Source: Flavobacteriales bacterium (GTDB taxonomy: Bacteria; Bacteroidota; Bacteroidia; Flavobacteriales_F; PHOS-HE28). From it: DNA of 64,000 nucleotides. The stretch covers positions 186,001 through 250,000 of the forward strand of contig JAHBUL010000003.1 in the NCBI GenBank assembly GCA_019638085.1, written 5' to 3'. Of the stretch, positions 16,862-25,798 are shown in pieces. Under the pieces are notes generated by a model. It searched no databases, was not told where the DNA came from, and saw nothing but the letters and a program-made list of their open reading frames with translations. Each line of letters begins with the position of its first letter. Within the stretch, counting starts at the first letter, position 1. A program made the position numbers and the translations under genes.

Positions 16862-18217
16862 ATGAAGAACATCACCATCGTCGGCGGCGGCTTGGTCGGC
16901 AGCTTGCTCGCCGTGCTCATGGCCAAACGTGGCCACAAAGTGGACTTGTACGAGCGGCGCTCCGATCCCCGCAAAGCGGAACAGTATGCAGGCCGTTCCA
17001 TCAACCTGGTGGTGAGCCATCGCGGGTGGACCGCGCTGCGTGCGGCGGGTATTGATGAGGTGGTCCGGGAGATCACCGTGCCGGTGTACGCACGGATGAT
17101 CCATGACCCACAGGGGAAGACCAACCGCTTGCCGTATAGCATCGACAACAAGGCCATCTACTCGGTAAGCCGCGGAGACCTGAACAACCGCCTGCTTTCC
17201 GAAGCGGAAAAAATGCCGGGTGTGACCGTGCATTTCGGCTACCGCTGCGAGGACGTTGACCTGGACAAGGCGAGTTGCGTTTTCAGTAGGAAAGGGGAGG
17301 AGCCGAAGACCGTTCAGGCTGATGTGGTGTTGGGCTGCGATGGCGCATTCAGCGCAGTGCGTGCCAAAATGCAGTTCGGCCGCTTCAACTACAGCCAAGA
17401 GTACATCGAGCACGACTACAAGGAGATCGCCTTTCCTCCGGCCCCGGACGGCATGCCGCAGATGGATCCACAATGTCTCCATATCTGGCCGCGGCGCTAC
17501 TACATGCTCATGGGCCTGGCCAACCAGAACGGCGGCTTCACCGGCACGCTCTTCATGCCGCATAATGCCTTGCCCGAGGCGCCGGATGCCGGTTTCGACA
17601 AGGTGCGCACCGAGGCCGAGGCCGACCGCTTCCTGAAGCAACATTTCCCGGATGCCTATCGGATGATCCCGGACATGACCCAGCAATACATGCGCAATCC
17701 GCAGAGCACGCTCATCGTCGTCCGTTGCAGCCCGTGGACGCATGGTTCCACTGCGGCGCTCTTCGGCGATGCCGCCCACGCAATGGTACCTTTCTATGGG
17801 GAAGGCATGAACGCCGGCTACGAGGACTGCAAGGTGCTGAACGACCTGCTCGATGAACACGGCGACGACAACTGGGGCACCGTGCTCGCTGCCTACGATA
17901 AGCACCGTGTGGCCAACGGGCACGCCATCACCGACCTCAGCCTGCGCAACTTCATCGAGATGCGCGACCTCGTCGCCGACCCGAAGTTCATCCTCCGCAA
18001 GAAGATCGAAGGCCACATCCAAGCCAAGCATCCGGATCAGTGGATACCGCTATACAGCCAAGTGAAATTCACCAACATCCCATACGTCGATGCGCTGCGC
18101 GAAGGCCAACACCACGATCGCATCATGGAGGAAGTACTGGCCATGCCCGGCATTGAGACCAGGTGGGAGAGTGAGGAAGTGGAGCGGAAGGTTTTGGAGT
18201 TGTTGAAGCTAGATTGA
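16862..18217 (+). CDS. kmo: Kynurenine 3-monooxygenase
   Basis: FAD- and NADPH-dependent aromatic hydroxylase (451 aa) converting kynurenine to 3-hydroxykynurenine. FAD-binding GGGLVG at 8-13, the DG motif in LGCDGAFSAVR near 155-165, and the second FAD motif LFGDAAHAMVPFYGEGMNAG near 300-319 are all intact; the last is the specific kmo version of the GD motif. C-terminal hydrophobic segments less pronounced than in the mitochondrial enzyme. Lies 236 bases after kynU with repeat sequence between them. A 50-bp perfect palindrome follows 13 bases after the stop. Confidence 0.95.
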   Translation: MKNITIVGGGLVGSLLAVLMAKRGHKVDLYERRSDPRKAEQYAGRSINLVVSHRGWTALRAAGIDEVVREITVPVYARMIHDPQGKTNRLPYSIDNKAIYSVSRGDLNNRLLSEAEKMPGVTVHFGYRCEDVDLDKASCVFSRKGEEPKTVQADVVLGCDGAFSAVRAKMQFGRFNYSQEYIEHDYKEIAFPPAPDGMPQMDPQCLHIWPRRYYMLMGLANQNGGFTGTLFMPHNALPEAPDAGFDKVRTEAEADRFLKQHFPDAYRMIPDMTQQYMRNPQSTLIVVRCSPWTHGSTAALFGDAAHAMVPFYGEGMNAGYEDCKVLNDLLDEHGDDNWGTVLAAYDKHRVANGHAITDLSLRNFIEMRDLVADPKFILRKKIEGHIQAKHPDQWIPLYSQVKFTNIPYVDALREGQHHDRIMEEVLAMPGIETRWESEEVERKVLELLKLD

Positions 18218-18230
18218 GCAAGGGCATGGG

Positions 18231-18280
18231 CATTAATGGACGGGATGGACGCAGCGCTGCGTCCATCCCGTCCATTAATG
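18231..18280. repeat. 50-bp perfect palindrome after kmo
   Basis: The 25-base left half begins CATTAATGGACGGGATGGAC and ends GCAGC; it is followed with no spacer by its exact reverse complement. In RNA this gives a very long hairpin, in DNA a possible cruciform. It lies between kmo and the next gene and probably ends kmo transcription, but there is no T-run after it. Confidence 0.9.
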
Positions 18281-18373
18281 TCAATTGTAAGCAGGTGTTG
18301 TCGCCAAGGTGAGCTGACCGCCCTTCACAACCCCCCGTTGACACTTCCCGGCTACTTCCCACGTTTCAACACC

Positions 18374-19243
18374 ATGCCTCGTATTTCCTTTGGAACAATG
18401 ATCCGTGCTCTTACCATTGCCGGTACCCTGTTTTTCGCGGGTTCGCTCTGCGCCCAGTCCGTGTATGGCCGTAAGAAGCCGGAGATCTACCCCACGGATG
18501 GCAAAATGCGGCGTGGGGGCTTCTACTTCGCCCCCGGCATCACTTACGCGTTGCCCCGCTTTAAGAACGAGGAAGAAGAGGTCTACAACAATGCCGATAC
18601 GAGCTATACCGCGCTCTTCGACCCCAACGGGAAGATCGGTCTTTACCTCGAAGCCGGCTGGTTCCATGCCACCAACGACCCCATCATCCTCGACTATTGG
18701 GACTTCGGATTGGCCTACAAGCAATTGCGTGGGACCGAAGACTTCACCAGCACGCTCATGGCAGGGGACAGCATCGGCCATTTCGCAGGGGAAGGAGGAT
18801 TCAACGATAAGCACCTCACCCTGCACGTCAACGCCAATAAGCTCTTCCAGGTACGGGACTACCAGTTCATCCAGTTCAGCCTCGGTGCCAATGTGGACTG
18901 GCGCTTCAGTACTGCACACGACTACACGGCCGACTTCACCGCGCTGAATCGCTGGGCCTTCCCCCCGGACCTGGTCGGCCAGGTACATGTCAAGTTGGGC
19001 TACGGCTTCAAGCTCACCCAGCGGTTGATGGTGATACCGGCCATTGAAACGCCCATCTTCAGCATCGCGCCAGAGGACGACGGCAACTTCGGTAAGATGC
19101 AATGGTTCAGCAGCACCTACCGTCCGTTGATCCTCAGCGTACGCTTCCTCTTCCTGCGCTACCCCAAAGGCTTCGACTGTGTGCCGGTGAAGCACAACCG
19201 CTTCGAGAAGAGCAAAGTGGTGAACCCGAGCTACGAACGGTAG
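18374..19243 (+). CDS. Exported outer-membrane-like protein, unknown
   Basis: 289 aa with a signal peptide (MIRALTIAGTLFFAGSLCAQ within the first 30 residues). The mature part alternates polar and hydrophobic residues and contains aromatic-rich strands (GLYLEAGWF, LGANVDWRF, VKLGYGFKL, LILSVRFLFLRYP), which suggests a small outer-membrane beta-barrel of the kind common in Bacteroidota. No named family recognised. Start chosen at 18374 (18398 is possible); the frame upstream passes through the 50-bp palindrome and is not coding. A terminator-like hairpin follows at 19267. Confidence 0.65.
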   Translation: MPRISFGTMIRALTIAGTLFFAGSLCAQSVYGRKKPEIYPTDGKMRRGGFYFAPGITYALPRFKNEEEEVYNNADTSYTALFDPNGKIGLYLEAGWFHATNDPIILDYWDFGLAYKQLRGTEDFTSTLMAGDSIGHFAGEGGFNDKHLTLHVNANKLFQVRDYQFIQFSLGANVDWRFSTAHDYTADFTALNRWAFPPDLVGQVHVKLGYGFKLTQRLMVIPAIETPIFSIAPEDDGNFGKMQWFSSTYRPLILSVRFLFLRYPKGFDCVPVKHNRFEKSKVVNPSYER

Positions 19244-19266
19244 TAGGTACACGTTGAACAACAAGT

Positions 19267-19293
19267 AAGCGCTCGACTTTTTGCCGAGTGCTT
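19267..19293 (+). terminator. Terminator hairpin with CTCG/CGAG stem
   Basis: AAGCGCTCG (19267-19275) pairs with CGAGTGCTT (19285-19293), nine pairs including one G:T, loop ACTTTTTGC, then TTATTTAC. A second small hairpin GGGCC-TCA-GGCCC follows at 19303-19315. The combination recurs in diverged form at 20519-20565. Confidence 0.75.
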
Positions 19294-19346
19294 TATTTAC
19301 TAGGGCCTCAGGCCCGCCTTCTTCACCACTGATATGCGCTCAACTC

Positions 19347-20372
19347 TCACTCTTTTAGCACCCGTATCGTAGTGGAGAGAAGCTTCGACTTATCATTTAT
19401 TTCCATTAAGTACACACCTGAAGGGAATTGCGAGAAATCAATTTCTTGAGTTAAGACACCCTCTGTCAATTTTCTTCCATCCGTAGAATATATCGTGAAT
19501 GACATTGCCCCCTGCATATCGAAGTCTTCAATGTGAATAACATTCGTTACCGGGTTGGGATAGAAGGAGATATTGGGTCGCTGTTTCTCTTGGACCTGAA
19601 CGGTACAGCTTACTTCATTCAGTGTGCTGATGTGGCAGGCTGATGCCGTATATTCATTTATGGTCGTGGATCCATTAATGGAATTCATCGGCATCTGAAG
19701 GACGCCAACCTCATCATTCGTGTTCGAAGCTATGTCGTGCCTGAATACGTGACCATCTTCGCTAAATCCATAAACAAGGTTATCCTCACATGAGCGGGTG
19801 TAGTTCGACAACCCATAGAAAAGGAACGGCTCGCCGTAAGGTCTTGCCACAGGACATTCCACGGTTGTTAAACTTGTTCCGTTATAGCCTAGAATGTTAT
19901 TCGACCACCGTCCTTGGTAAATGAGATGCCCTTTGTAATAAGTTAAGTCGCCGGGTGAAGATTCATTCATCAGGACATCCGAGACCTCCGTTAGTGTCGT
20001 CAGGTCTATGGTTACCATATGGGCAGTGTTGTACTCCAAGGCAACAATCTGCCTATTGGAATTACAGACCAAGGAATTGTATTGGCCCCAAACAGGATAC
20101 TCATATACTTCAGTGTACGTGCCATCCTGTACATTCAATTCGATTATTGCATTCGTCAAAGTGCCATAGAGCTTCCCGTCCGAGGCGAGCGCAATGTCCA
20201 TGATCTGCTGGCCGCTGAGATTAAAGGTATTTAATGGTGTAACGTTCAAGTTGGAATCAACTACTGATATTACATTGGAAAACGTGGTGTTATCATAACT
20301 CGTGATATAGAATTCCTGTGTATGGGCTTGAGTGCTGAGAAGCACTAAGAGGAACGCGCCAACGGTTTTCAT
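19347..20372 (-). CDS. Secreted protein with T9SS type A sorting domain
   Basis: 341 aa: signal peptide (MKTVGAFLLVLLSTQAHTQ), a central region with repeated short segments resembling a beta-propeller (DIALASDGKLYGTL, NSNRQIVALEY, YKGHLIYQG, NLVYGFSEDGHV), and a C-terminal domain starting at ISFYPNPVTNVIHIED, the typical T9SS sorting domain. It is exported by Sec and then by T9SS to the cell surface. Composition is clearly AT-richer than its surroundings: hand counts of the 60-base lines at 19381 and 20101 each give 22 GC, against 35 at 19021. Related hairpin repeats flank it, so recent acquisition is plausible. Confidence 0.88.
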   Translation of the reverse strand: MKTVGAFLLVLLSTQAHTQEFYITSYDNTTFSNVISVVDSNLNVTPLNTFNLSGQQIMDIALASDGKLYGTLTNAIIELNVQDGTYTEVYEYPVWGQYNSLVCNSNRQIVALEYNTAHMVTIDLTTLTEVSDVLMNESSPGDLTYYKGHLIYQGRWSNNILGYNGTSLTTVECPVARPYGEPFLFYGLSNYTRSCEDNLVYGFSEDGHVFRHDIASNTNDEVGVLQMPMNSINGSTTINEYTASACHISTLNEVSCTVQVQEKQRPNISFYPNPVTNVIHIEDFDMQGAMSFTIYSTDGRKLTEGVLTQEIDFSQFPSGVYLMEINDKSKLLSTTIRVLKE

Positions 20373-20482
20373 ACGCTAATTGGGTTTGGATGCTTTATGA
20401 GCCATTTTTCCAATTGCTTTGATGTAACCACATGCTGAAAGGTTACATGGCTTTGGTACGCAAGATTCCTCTCCCGCATGCA

Positions 20483-20572
20483 CGCGCTCGGGTTTTCCCG
20501 AGTGCGGTACCTGACGCACGCGATCGGCTTTTTGCCGAGTGCGTTTGATCATTGGACCTCAGGCCTGCCACC
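20483..20572. repeat. Two hairpins and GGaCCTCAGGCC tail, second copy
   Basis: Hairpin one: CGCGCTCGGG (20483-20492), loop TTTT, CCCGAGTGCG (20497-20506). Hairpin two: CGCGATCGGC (20519-20528), TTTTT, GCCGAGTGCG (20534-20543). It is followed by GGACCTCAGGCCTGCC, matching GGGCCTCAGGCCCGCC after the hairpin at 19267. The two copies bracket the AT-rich T9SS gene. The rest of the gap 20373-20626 shows nothing else. Confidence 0.7.
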
Positions 20573-20626
20573 CATCCGTAGTCAAACTCGATCCTTCGAT
20601 GGGTCAGGAAATTGCCAGCAATGCCG

Positions 20627-21112
20627 CTATTCAGGACCAAGTGGAAGGACCGTTATCCACCTGCCGGTCTCAGCGAATTCCTTGATCACTTCGTTGCGCT
20701 TCGCCAACAGGTTCAGCATGTAGCGCTCCAGGAATAGCGCATCAGCCAACCGGCCCAATGGGCCCCATGGAGCGCAATACGTGAACGTGTCCAGCATCAC
20801 TGTTCCGCCGTTCACCTCCTCGAAATGGTGCTCGTGCCGGAAGGACCTGAATGCCCCGCTCACCATTTCATCCACGAAGGAATTGGGCCGGTCGTACGCC
20901 GTGATCTTTGAGGTAAGCAGCTGGTAAAAGCCGAAATGCTTGGCTCTCCATGTCACCCAATCGTTCAAGCCGATCAGCCCGCTGGTGGTACCAGCGATGG
21001 CGATTTCGTGCGTGTGCGCCGTGGACAACTGGTGCAGGTCAACGCTTCGCGAAAGATCGAAGACCAGCGGCCGGCTGGCATCTATTTCGGTGCGGAGGCG
21101 GATGATGGGCAT
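20627..21112 (-). CDS. SRPBCC-family (START-like) protein
   Basis: 161 aa predicted to adopt the Bet v1/START-like cavity fold. Seen: IRLRTEIDASRPLVFDLSRSVD at the start (helix-preceding strand typical for SRPBCC), then alternating strands including MVSGAFRSFRHEHHFEE and GTVMLDTFTYCAPWGPLG, ending with a long C-terminal helix (FLERYMLNLLAKRNEVIKE). Proteins of this type are widespread, small and cytoplasmic, with unknown ligand. ATG at 21112 preferred to GTG at 21130, the latter adding six non-family residues. The VOC-family gene lies 20 bases upstream on the same strand. Confidence 0.72.
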   Translation of the reverse strand: MPIIRLRTEIDASRPLVFDLSRSVDLHQLSTAHTHEIAIAGTTSGLIGLNDWVTWRAKHFGFYQLLTSKITAYDRPNSFVDEMVSGAFRSFRHEHHFEEVNGGTVMLDTFTYCAPWGPLGRLADALFLERYMLNLLAKRNEVIKEFAETGRWITVLPLGPE

Positions 21113-21132
21113 GACGCTCGGCAGCTTCACCC

Positions 21133-21528
21133 TTATTTTATCTGCTCAGCGAAAGCGATGATGTGACCGTCCAAGTCCGCGAAGTAGCAAGCCCTGTCGC
21201 CCCAATCCCGGTCCTCAATGGGGCTGATAGACGTTGCCCCGCATTTCAGGGCATTTTCATGCTCAAGCTCGATGTTCTCGACTTGGAAATACAACTCGCA
21301 TCTCGGGATTCCGTTGCCTTCGTCCGGATGTGGCGTTTTGTCTTTCAAGATCTTGGCAATGCCCTTGTTCGGCATGAGCCCCAACTTGCAGTGGTCGGAC
21401 AATTTGAATTCGGTCATCCCGGGAACATGCAGGTCCGGGGCTTGCCGAAAGAGAGCCGTGTAGAAAGCCGTACTTGCCTGTTGGTCGCGTACGTAGAGGA
21501 TGGTTTCGATATGTCGGATCTGCTTCAT
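21133..21528 (-). CDS. VOC-superfamily (glyoxalase/dioxygenase fold) protein
   Basis: 131 aa, two beta-alpha-beta-beta-beta modules. The N-terminal module starts IRHIETILYVRDQQASTAFY and the C-terminal one ends ACYFADLDGHIIAFAEQ, both hallmarks of the vicinal oxygen chelate fold. The putative metal-facing residues at the usual positions (His6 and the late Glu) are present but function (isomerase, bleomycin-type resistance, or dioxygenase) cannot be assigned. Probably co-transcribed with the SRPBCC gene downstream. Confidence 0.8.
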   Translation of the reverse strand: MKQIRHIETILYVRDQQASTAFYTALFRQAPDLHVPGMTEFKLSDHCKLGLMPNKGIAKILKDKTPHPDEGNGIPRCELYFQVENIELEHENALKCGATSISPIEDRDWGDRACYFADLDGHIIAFAEQIK

Positions 21529-21555
21529 TCGTACACACGAGCTTGGGCGTTCACC

Positions 21556-21810
21556 TTAATCTGAGTGTTTGCTTCTCTTGATCAGTTCAAGATAGAGCTG
21601 TTCAACCTTATCCCTGGCCCAGGGTGTCTTCCTCAGGAACGTAAGGCTGGACTTGATCGAAGGGTCATTCTTGAAGCAGTTGACGTTGACCTTGGATGCC
21701 AAACCGTCCCAACCATGGTACTCAAGCAAGACATCCAGAATCGTAGACAATTTCACCCCGTGCAAAGGGTTATTGGGTTGTTCCTTCTCTGGTGAGGTCA
21801 TTTTATCCAT
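21556..21810 (-). CDS. VF530-family DNA-binding-like small protein
   Basis: 84 aa matching the VF530 (DUF2132) family: [21 protein letters not shown], then [22 protein letters not shown] and a C-terminal helix, the whole length of the domain. Family members are small helical proteins thought to bind DNA from their structure; the cellular role is not known. ATG at 21810 chosen over a TTG at 21825. Located 27 bases upstream of the VOC gene on the same strand. Confidence 0.8.
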   Translation of the reverse strand: MDKMTSPEKEQPNNPLHGVKLSTILDVLLEYHGWDGLASKVNVNCFKNDPSIKSSLTFLRKTPWARDKVEQLYLELIKRSKHSD

Positions 21811-21859
21811 TGGAGCAGCGCTCAATTTCGGTCAGGTCCGTCGGTACCAGTTAGCTGTA

Positions 21860-22495
21860 TTACCCCCGCACAAAAGGATTCATCCGTTTCTCTTCGCCGA
21901 TGGTCGTTTCAGGTCCATGGCCGCTGTATACCACCACGTCATCCCCCAAGGGATAAAGTTGTTCACTGATGCTCTTCAGCAGCGTATCCATATTTCCTCC
22001 GGGAAGGTCCGTGCGGCCGATGCTGCGGTGGAAGAGCACGTCGCCACCGACGATAAAGCGCCGCGTTGGGTTGAAGAAGGCCACATGACCGGGGGCGTGG
22101 CCGGGCACGAAGAGCACGTCGAGGTGTTCTTCGCCGAAAGGGATCACCTGCCCTTCTTCCAGGAAATCCTTCGGAGCGGGCACAGGGTCGCAGGCCACGC
22201 CGAACATCGCCCCCGACTGGGTTGCCATTTCCAGGATCGGCAGGTCCTTGCGGTGTACTTCCGGGAGCAGGCCATAACGCTCCTTCACCCATGCACAGCC
22301 CATCACATGGTCGATGTGCGCGTGGGTGAGCAGCATGCGAATGGGGCGGACCTTGTTGTCCTCCAGCCATTGTTCCAGCTCCCGTTGCTCGTTCTTGTCC
22401 GAGCAGCCGGGGTCTATGATGATACCTTTACCTGCCGTGTGCAGCACATAGGTGTTCTCCTGGAATGGATTGAATGTGAATTTTTGGACGTGCAT
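21860..22495 (-). CDS. MBL-fold metallo-hydrolase (glyoxalase II-like)
   Basis: 211 aa with the metallo-beta-lactamase motif THAHIDH at 57-63, the later metal ligands in PGHAPGHV (near 130) and GGDVLFHRSIGRTDLPGG (near 150-166), and SGHGPETTIGEE near the end, the pattern of the glyoxalase II / YcbL subgroup. Likely a cytoplasmic thioester hydrolase or related enzyme. The gene starts 57 bases from the divergently oriented TolB-like gene, so the two promoters must share this short gap. Confidence 0.88.
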   Translation of the reverse strand: MHVQKFTFNPFQENTYVLHTAGKGIIIDPGCSDKNEQRELEQWLEDNKVRPIRMLLTHAHIDHVMGCAWVKERYGLLPEVHRKDLPILEMATQSGAMFGVACDPVPAPKDFLEEGQVIPFGEEHLDVLFVPGHAPGHVAFFNPTRRFIVGGDVLFHRSIGRTDLPGGNMDTLLKSISEQLYPLGDDVVVYSGHGPETTIGEEKRMNPFVRG

Positions 22496-22552
22496 GCCGA
22501 CGGAAAAAACGTGAACTTCGCAACTCTTTCCACAAAAGTACCCCGCCCCGCC

Positions 22553-25500
22553 GTGAACCGCCTGCTCCGCTTCCTGTTCTTTCCGTTCGTGGCACTTTTC
22601 GCCGTGGATGGCAGCGCGCAGTTCTATAACGGCAGCCAGCAGGAGTTCGGCAAGAACCGCGTGCAGTACAAGGACTTCCTCTGGCAGAGCTACCGCTTCC
22701 CGGAGATAGAGACGTACTTCTACAAGGAAGGACGCGATGTGGCGAAGTATGTCTCCATCAGCGCCATGCGCAACAAGAAACAGCTGGAGAGCTTTTTCGA
22801 CTATACCATCGACGAACGGGTGCAGTTCGTGGTGTACAACTCACAAAGCGATTTCCGCCAGAGCAATATTGGCATCACGGACGATGAGCAGTACAACATC
22901 GGAGGGGTCACCCGGATCGTGGGCACCAAGGTGTTCGTGTACAACGAGGGCGACCGTGCGTTGCTGGACCGGCAGGTGCGTTCCGGCGTAGCGCAGGTGA
23001 TCCTGGACCAGATGATGTTCGGCGGCAACTGGCGCGAGGTGCTCAAGAACAGCGCAATGATGAACCTGCCACCGTGGTATACCAAGGGTTTGGTGAGCTA
23101 TGTTTCGGGTCCGTGGAATGCTGAGGGCGAGAGCCGCGTGCGGGATGGAGTGCTGAAGGGGCGGTATGCCAAGTTCAACCGTTTGGAAGGGAGGGATGCG
23201 GAGCTGGCGGGTCAGGCGCTGTGGAGCTATGTCGCCGATGTGTACGGTCCGGCGGTGATCCCGAACATCCTGTACATGACGCGTGTGAGCCGCAATCCCG
23301 ACAGCGGCTTCATGTATGTGCTGGGTGTTTCGTTGAAGACCCTCACCGAGGAATGTTTCAGCCACTACCGTTCACAGTACACCGAATTGGCTCGACAGCG
23401 GAAGGACGTGACATTGAACGAGCTGCCGGTGAAAACGCGTAAGGCACGGACCTACTCACAATTCAAGCTCAGTCCGGATGGCCGTTATGCATCCTGGGTA
23501 AGCAATGAACTGGGTCAATACAAGGTTTGGCTGTACGACCTCGGAACGAAGAAGGTGAAGAAGATCGCCAAGGGCGAGAAGAAGATCGACCGGATCATCG
23601 ACACGAGCTACCCGGTGCTGGCCTGGCATCCCACGGGTGGCGCGCTCACCTGGACCACCGAGCGAAAGGGGGCGCTTTTCCTGAACACCTTCACCACGGA
23701 CGACCGCAAGATCTCGCGCAAGCCGGTGTTCATGCTCGACAAGATCCTGAGCATGAACTACAGTCCTGATGGGCGCAACATGATATTCAGCGGTGTGCGG
23801 GAGGGCCGCACGGATCTCTATCTCTACTACGTGATCGGCAACCGGCAGGAGCAGCTCACGGACGATCAGTTCGATGACCTCGATCCGGCCTTTGCCGATG
23901 GTGGACGCTCCATCATCTTCAGCAGCGACAGGACGGACGATACGCTGCGGGCCAATACCGAACCGACGTGGATGGAGACCTCCAAGGACATTTTCCGCTA
24001 CGACCTGGAGAACCGCAGCAATGTGCTCACCCGCCTAAGCAACACGCCCGGCGTGGATGAACGGCAACCCGCGATGTATGATAGCACGAGCTATACATGG
24101 CTGAGCAATGCGAATAAGCTGCAGGATCGCTGGGTGGCACGGTATGACAGCGTGGTGAGCGCCGTGGATACGGTCATCCACTATCGGTACTTCACCGTGG
24201 CCGAGCGCGTAACGGACAATAAGCGCGGCATCCTCGAACAGGATGTGGTGGCCGCCAGGGGGCGCTTTTCACAGCTGGTCTACTACGATAGCAAGTACCA
24301 TTTCTACACCGGTACCACCGCCGAACGGGATCATGCTGACAGCCGGGACGAAGGTGCGTTGCCGAACGGGCGGAAGGAGACGGTCCCTGGTTCGGTTACT
24401 GACGATATGAGCACGGTGGTGAAGGTGGATGTGCCAGCACCGGCGGACACCGGTGCCAACGTGGTCGACATCCGGAACTACCGATTCAGTGATGAAACTG
24501 CTGCACCTGTGCGGATGGACAGCGGGCAGGGAACGGATGAAGTACCTGTGATCGGCCTGCCAGCTGCCCCGCCGGACACCACCCAGATCACCACCTTGCA
24601 ATTCCCGGATCAACGCAACTACAACGTGAACTTCGCCACGGACGAGGTGCTGACCCAACTGGACAACAGCTATGACTCCGAGTTCTACCAGCCATTGATC
24701 GGGCCGGAATCCTTGAATCCCGGCCTGAGCGGTTTGATGCGTATGGGCATCAGCGACCTCTTCGAGGATTACAAGATCGTAGGGGGCTTCCGGCTCGCCT
24801 TGGACCTGAACAACAACGCCTACTTGCTCAAATTCTCCAACCTGCGCCGACGCTTGGACAAGGAGATCATCGTTCAGCGCCAGGCAACTCAGGGCTACAG
24901 CAACTTGGGCGTGGTAAAGCTGCACACGCATTCCGCCACTTATCGGGTATCCTGGCCGTTCGACGAACTGACCTCCTTACGTGGCTCGGTCTCCTATCGC
25001 TTCGATCGTTATGTAACGCAGAGCATCGACCAGTTCTCCTTGGCTGAGCCGAACATCAGCGACCAGACCGCGAGCGCGAAGCTGGAATATGTGTACGATA
25101 GCAGCAGGCCGCGTGGGCTCAATCTGTATACCGGCTGGAAAGCGAAGATTTTCGGGGAGTACTACAAGCAACCCGATGGCCCGAAAACGGATATGCAGGT
25201 GATCGGCTTCGACATCCGCAACGGGTTGAGCATCCACCGGGAACTCACCTGGGTGAACCGCTTGGCCGGTTCCGCAGCGCTGGGCAGCCGTAAGGTGGTC
25301 TTCTTCATGGGCGGAGTGGACAACTGGCTCTTCGCCAAGACCGATAACAGCATCCCGATCGACTTCACACAGAACTATTACTACCAGAGCTTGGCTGTGC
25401 CCATGCGCGGTTTCTACTACAACGCGCGCAACGGCAATGCCTTCGCCGTGCTGAACTCCGAGCTGCGCTTGCCGATCTTCCGCTACCTCTTCGATGCGCC

Positions 25501-25795
25501 CATGCGCAGCGACTTCCTGCAGAACTTCCAGATCGTGGCCTTTGGTGATGCCGGCACGGCATGGACGGGTAACGACCCGTACTCGGAGGATAATTTCTTC
25601 AACCGCCAAGTGATCCAACGCAATCCGCTCACCATCACCATCCGCAACCAACGCGAGCCCATCATCTACAGCTATGGCTTCGGCCTGCGTGCCCGGTTGC
25701 TCGGCTACTTCATGCGCGGTGATTGGGCTTGGGGTGTGGATGATGGCGTGATCCAGAAGGGGATCTTCCAGTTCTCCCTCAGTTTGGATATTTGA
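22553..25795 (+). CDS. TolB-like propeller protein with C-terminal barrel
   Basis: 1080-residue envelope protein. After a signal peptide (starting NRLLRFLFFPFVALF) comes a region like the peptidase MA family: LPPWYTKGLVSYVSG near 175-190 has the usual W..kGL..Y form, but no HExxH is present. Residues about 300-500 hold PD40/WD40-type repeats as in TolB (LSPDGRYASWVS, SPDGRNMIFSGVREG, ADGGRSIIFSSD). The last 350 residues are rich in alternating strands and end in FSLSLDI, consistent with an outer-membrane barrel related to surface-antigen/BamA-type domains. Bacteroidota relatives are often labelled 'TolB-like translocation protein'. Start is a GTG at 22553, where the signal peptide begins; an in-frame GTG at 22511 is an alternative. 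Confidence 0.75.
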   Translation: MNRLLRFLFFPFVALFAVDGSAQFYNGSQQEFGKNRVQYKDFLWQSYRFPEIETYFYKEGRDVAKYVSISAMRNKKQLESFFDYTIDERVQFVVYNSQSDFRQSNIGITDDEQYNIGGVTRIVGTKVFVYNEGDRALLDRQVRSGVAQVILDQMMFGGNWREVLKNSAMMNLPPWYTKGLVSYVSGPWNAEGESRVRDGVLKGRYAKFNRLEGRDAELAGQALWSYVADVYGPAVIPNILYMTRVSRNPDSGFMYVLGVSLKTLTEECFSHYRSQYTELARQRKDVTLNELPVKTRKARTYSQFKLSPDGRYASWVSNELGQYKVWLYDLGTKKVKKIAKGEKKIDRIIDTSYPVLAWHPTGGALTWTTERKGALFLNTFTTDDRKISRKPVFMLDKILSMNYSPDGRNMIFSGVREGRTDLYLYYVIGNRQEQLTDDQFDDLDPAFADGGRSIIFSSDRTDDTLRANTEPTWMETSKDIFRYDLENRSNVLTRLSNTPGVDERQPAMYDSTSYTWLSNANKLQDRWVARYDSVVSAVDTVIHYRYFTVAERVTDNKRGILEQDVVAARGRFSQLVYYDSKYHFYTGTTAERDHADSRDEGALPNGRKETVPGSVTDDMSTVVKVDVPAPADTGANVVDIRNYRFSDETAAPVRMDSGQGTDEVPVIGLPAAPPDTTQITTLQFPDQRNYNVNFATDEVLTQLDNSYDSEFYQPLIGPESLNPGLSGLMRMGISDLFEDYKIVGGFRLALDLNNNAYLLKFSNLRRRLDKEIIVQRQATQGYSNLGVVKLHTHSATYRVSWPFDELTSLRGSVSYRFDRYVTQSIDQFSLAEPNISDQTASAKLEYVYDSSRPRGLNLYTGWKAKIFGEYYKQPDGPKTDMQVIGFDIRNGLSIHRELTWVNRLAGSAALGSRKVVFFMGGVDNWLFAKTDNSIPIDFTQNYYYQSLAVPMRGFYYNARNGNAFAVLNSELRLPIFRYLFDAPMRSDFLQNFQIVAFGDAGTAWTGNDPYSEDNFFNRQVIQRNPLTITIRNQREPIIYSYGFGLRARLLGYFMRGDWAWGVDDGVIQKGIFQFSLSLDI

Positions 25796-25798
25796 CCC

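Noticed and set aside
21653..22552. 900-base upstream extension of the TolB-like gene
   Set aside because: It overlaps the VF530 and metallo-hydrolase genes on the other strand; the signal peptide starts at 22553.
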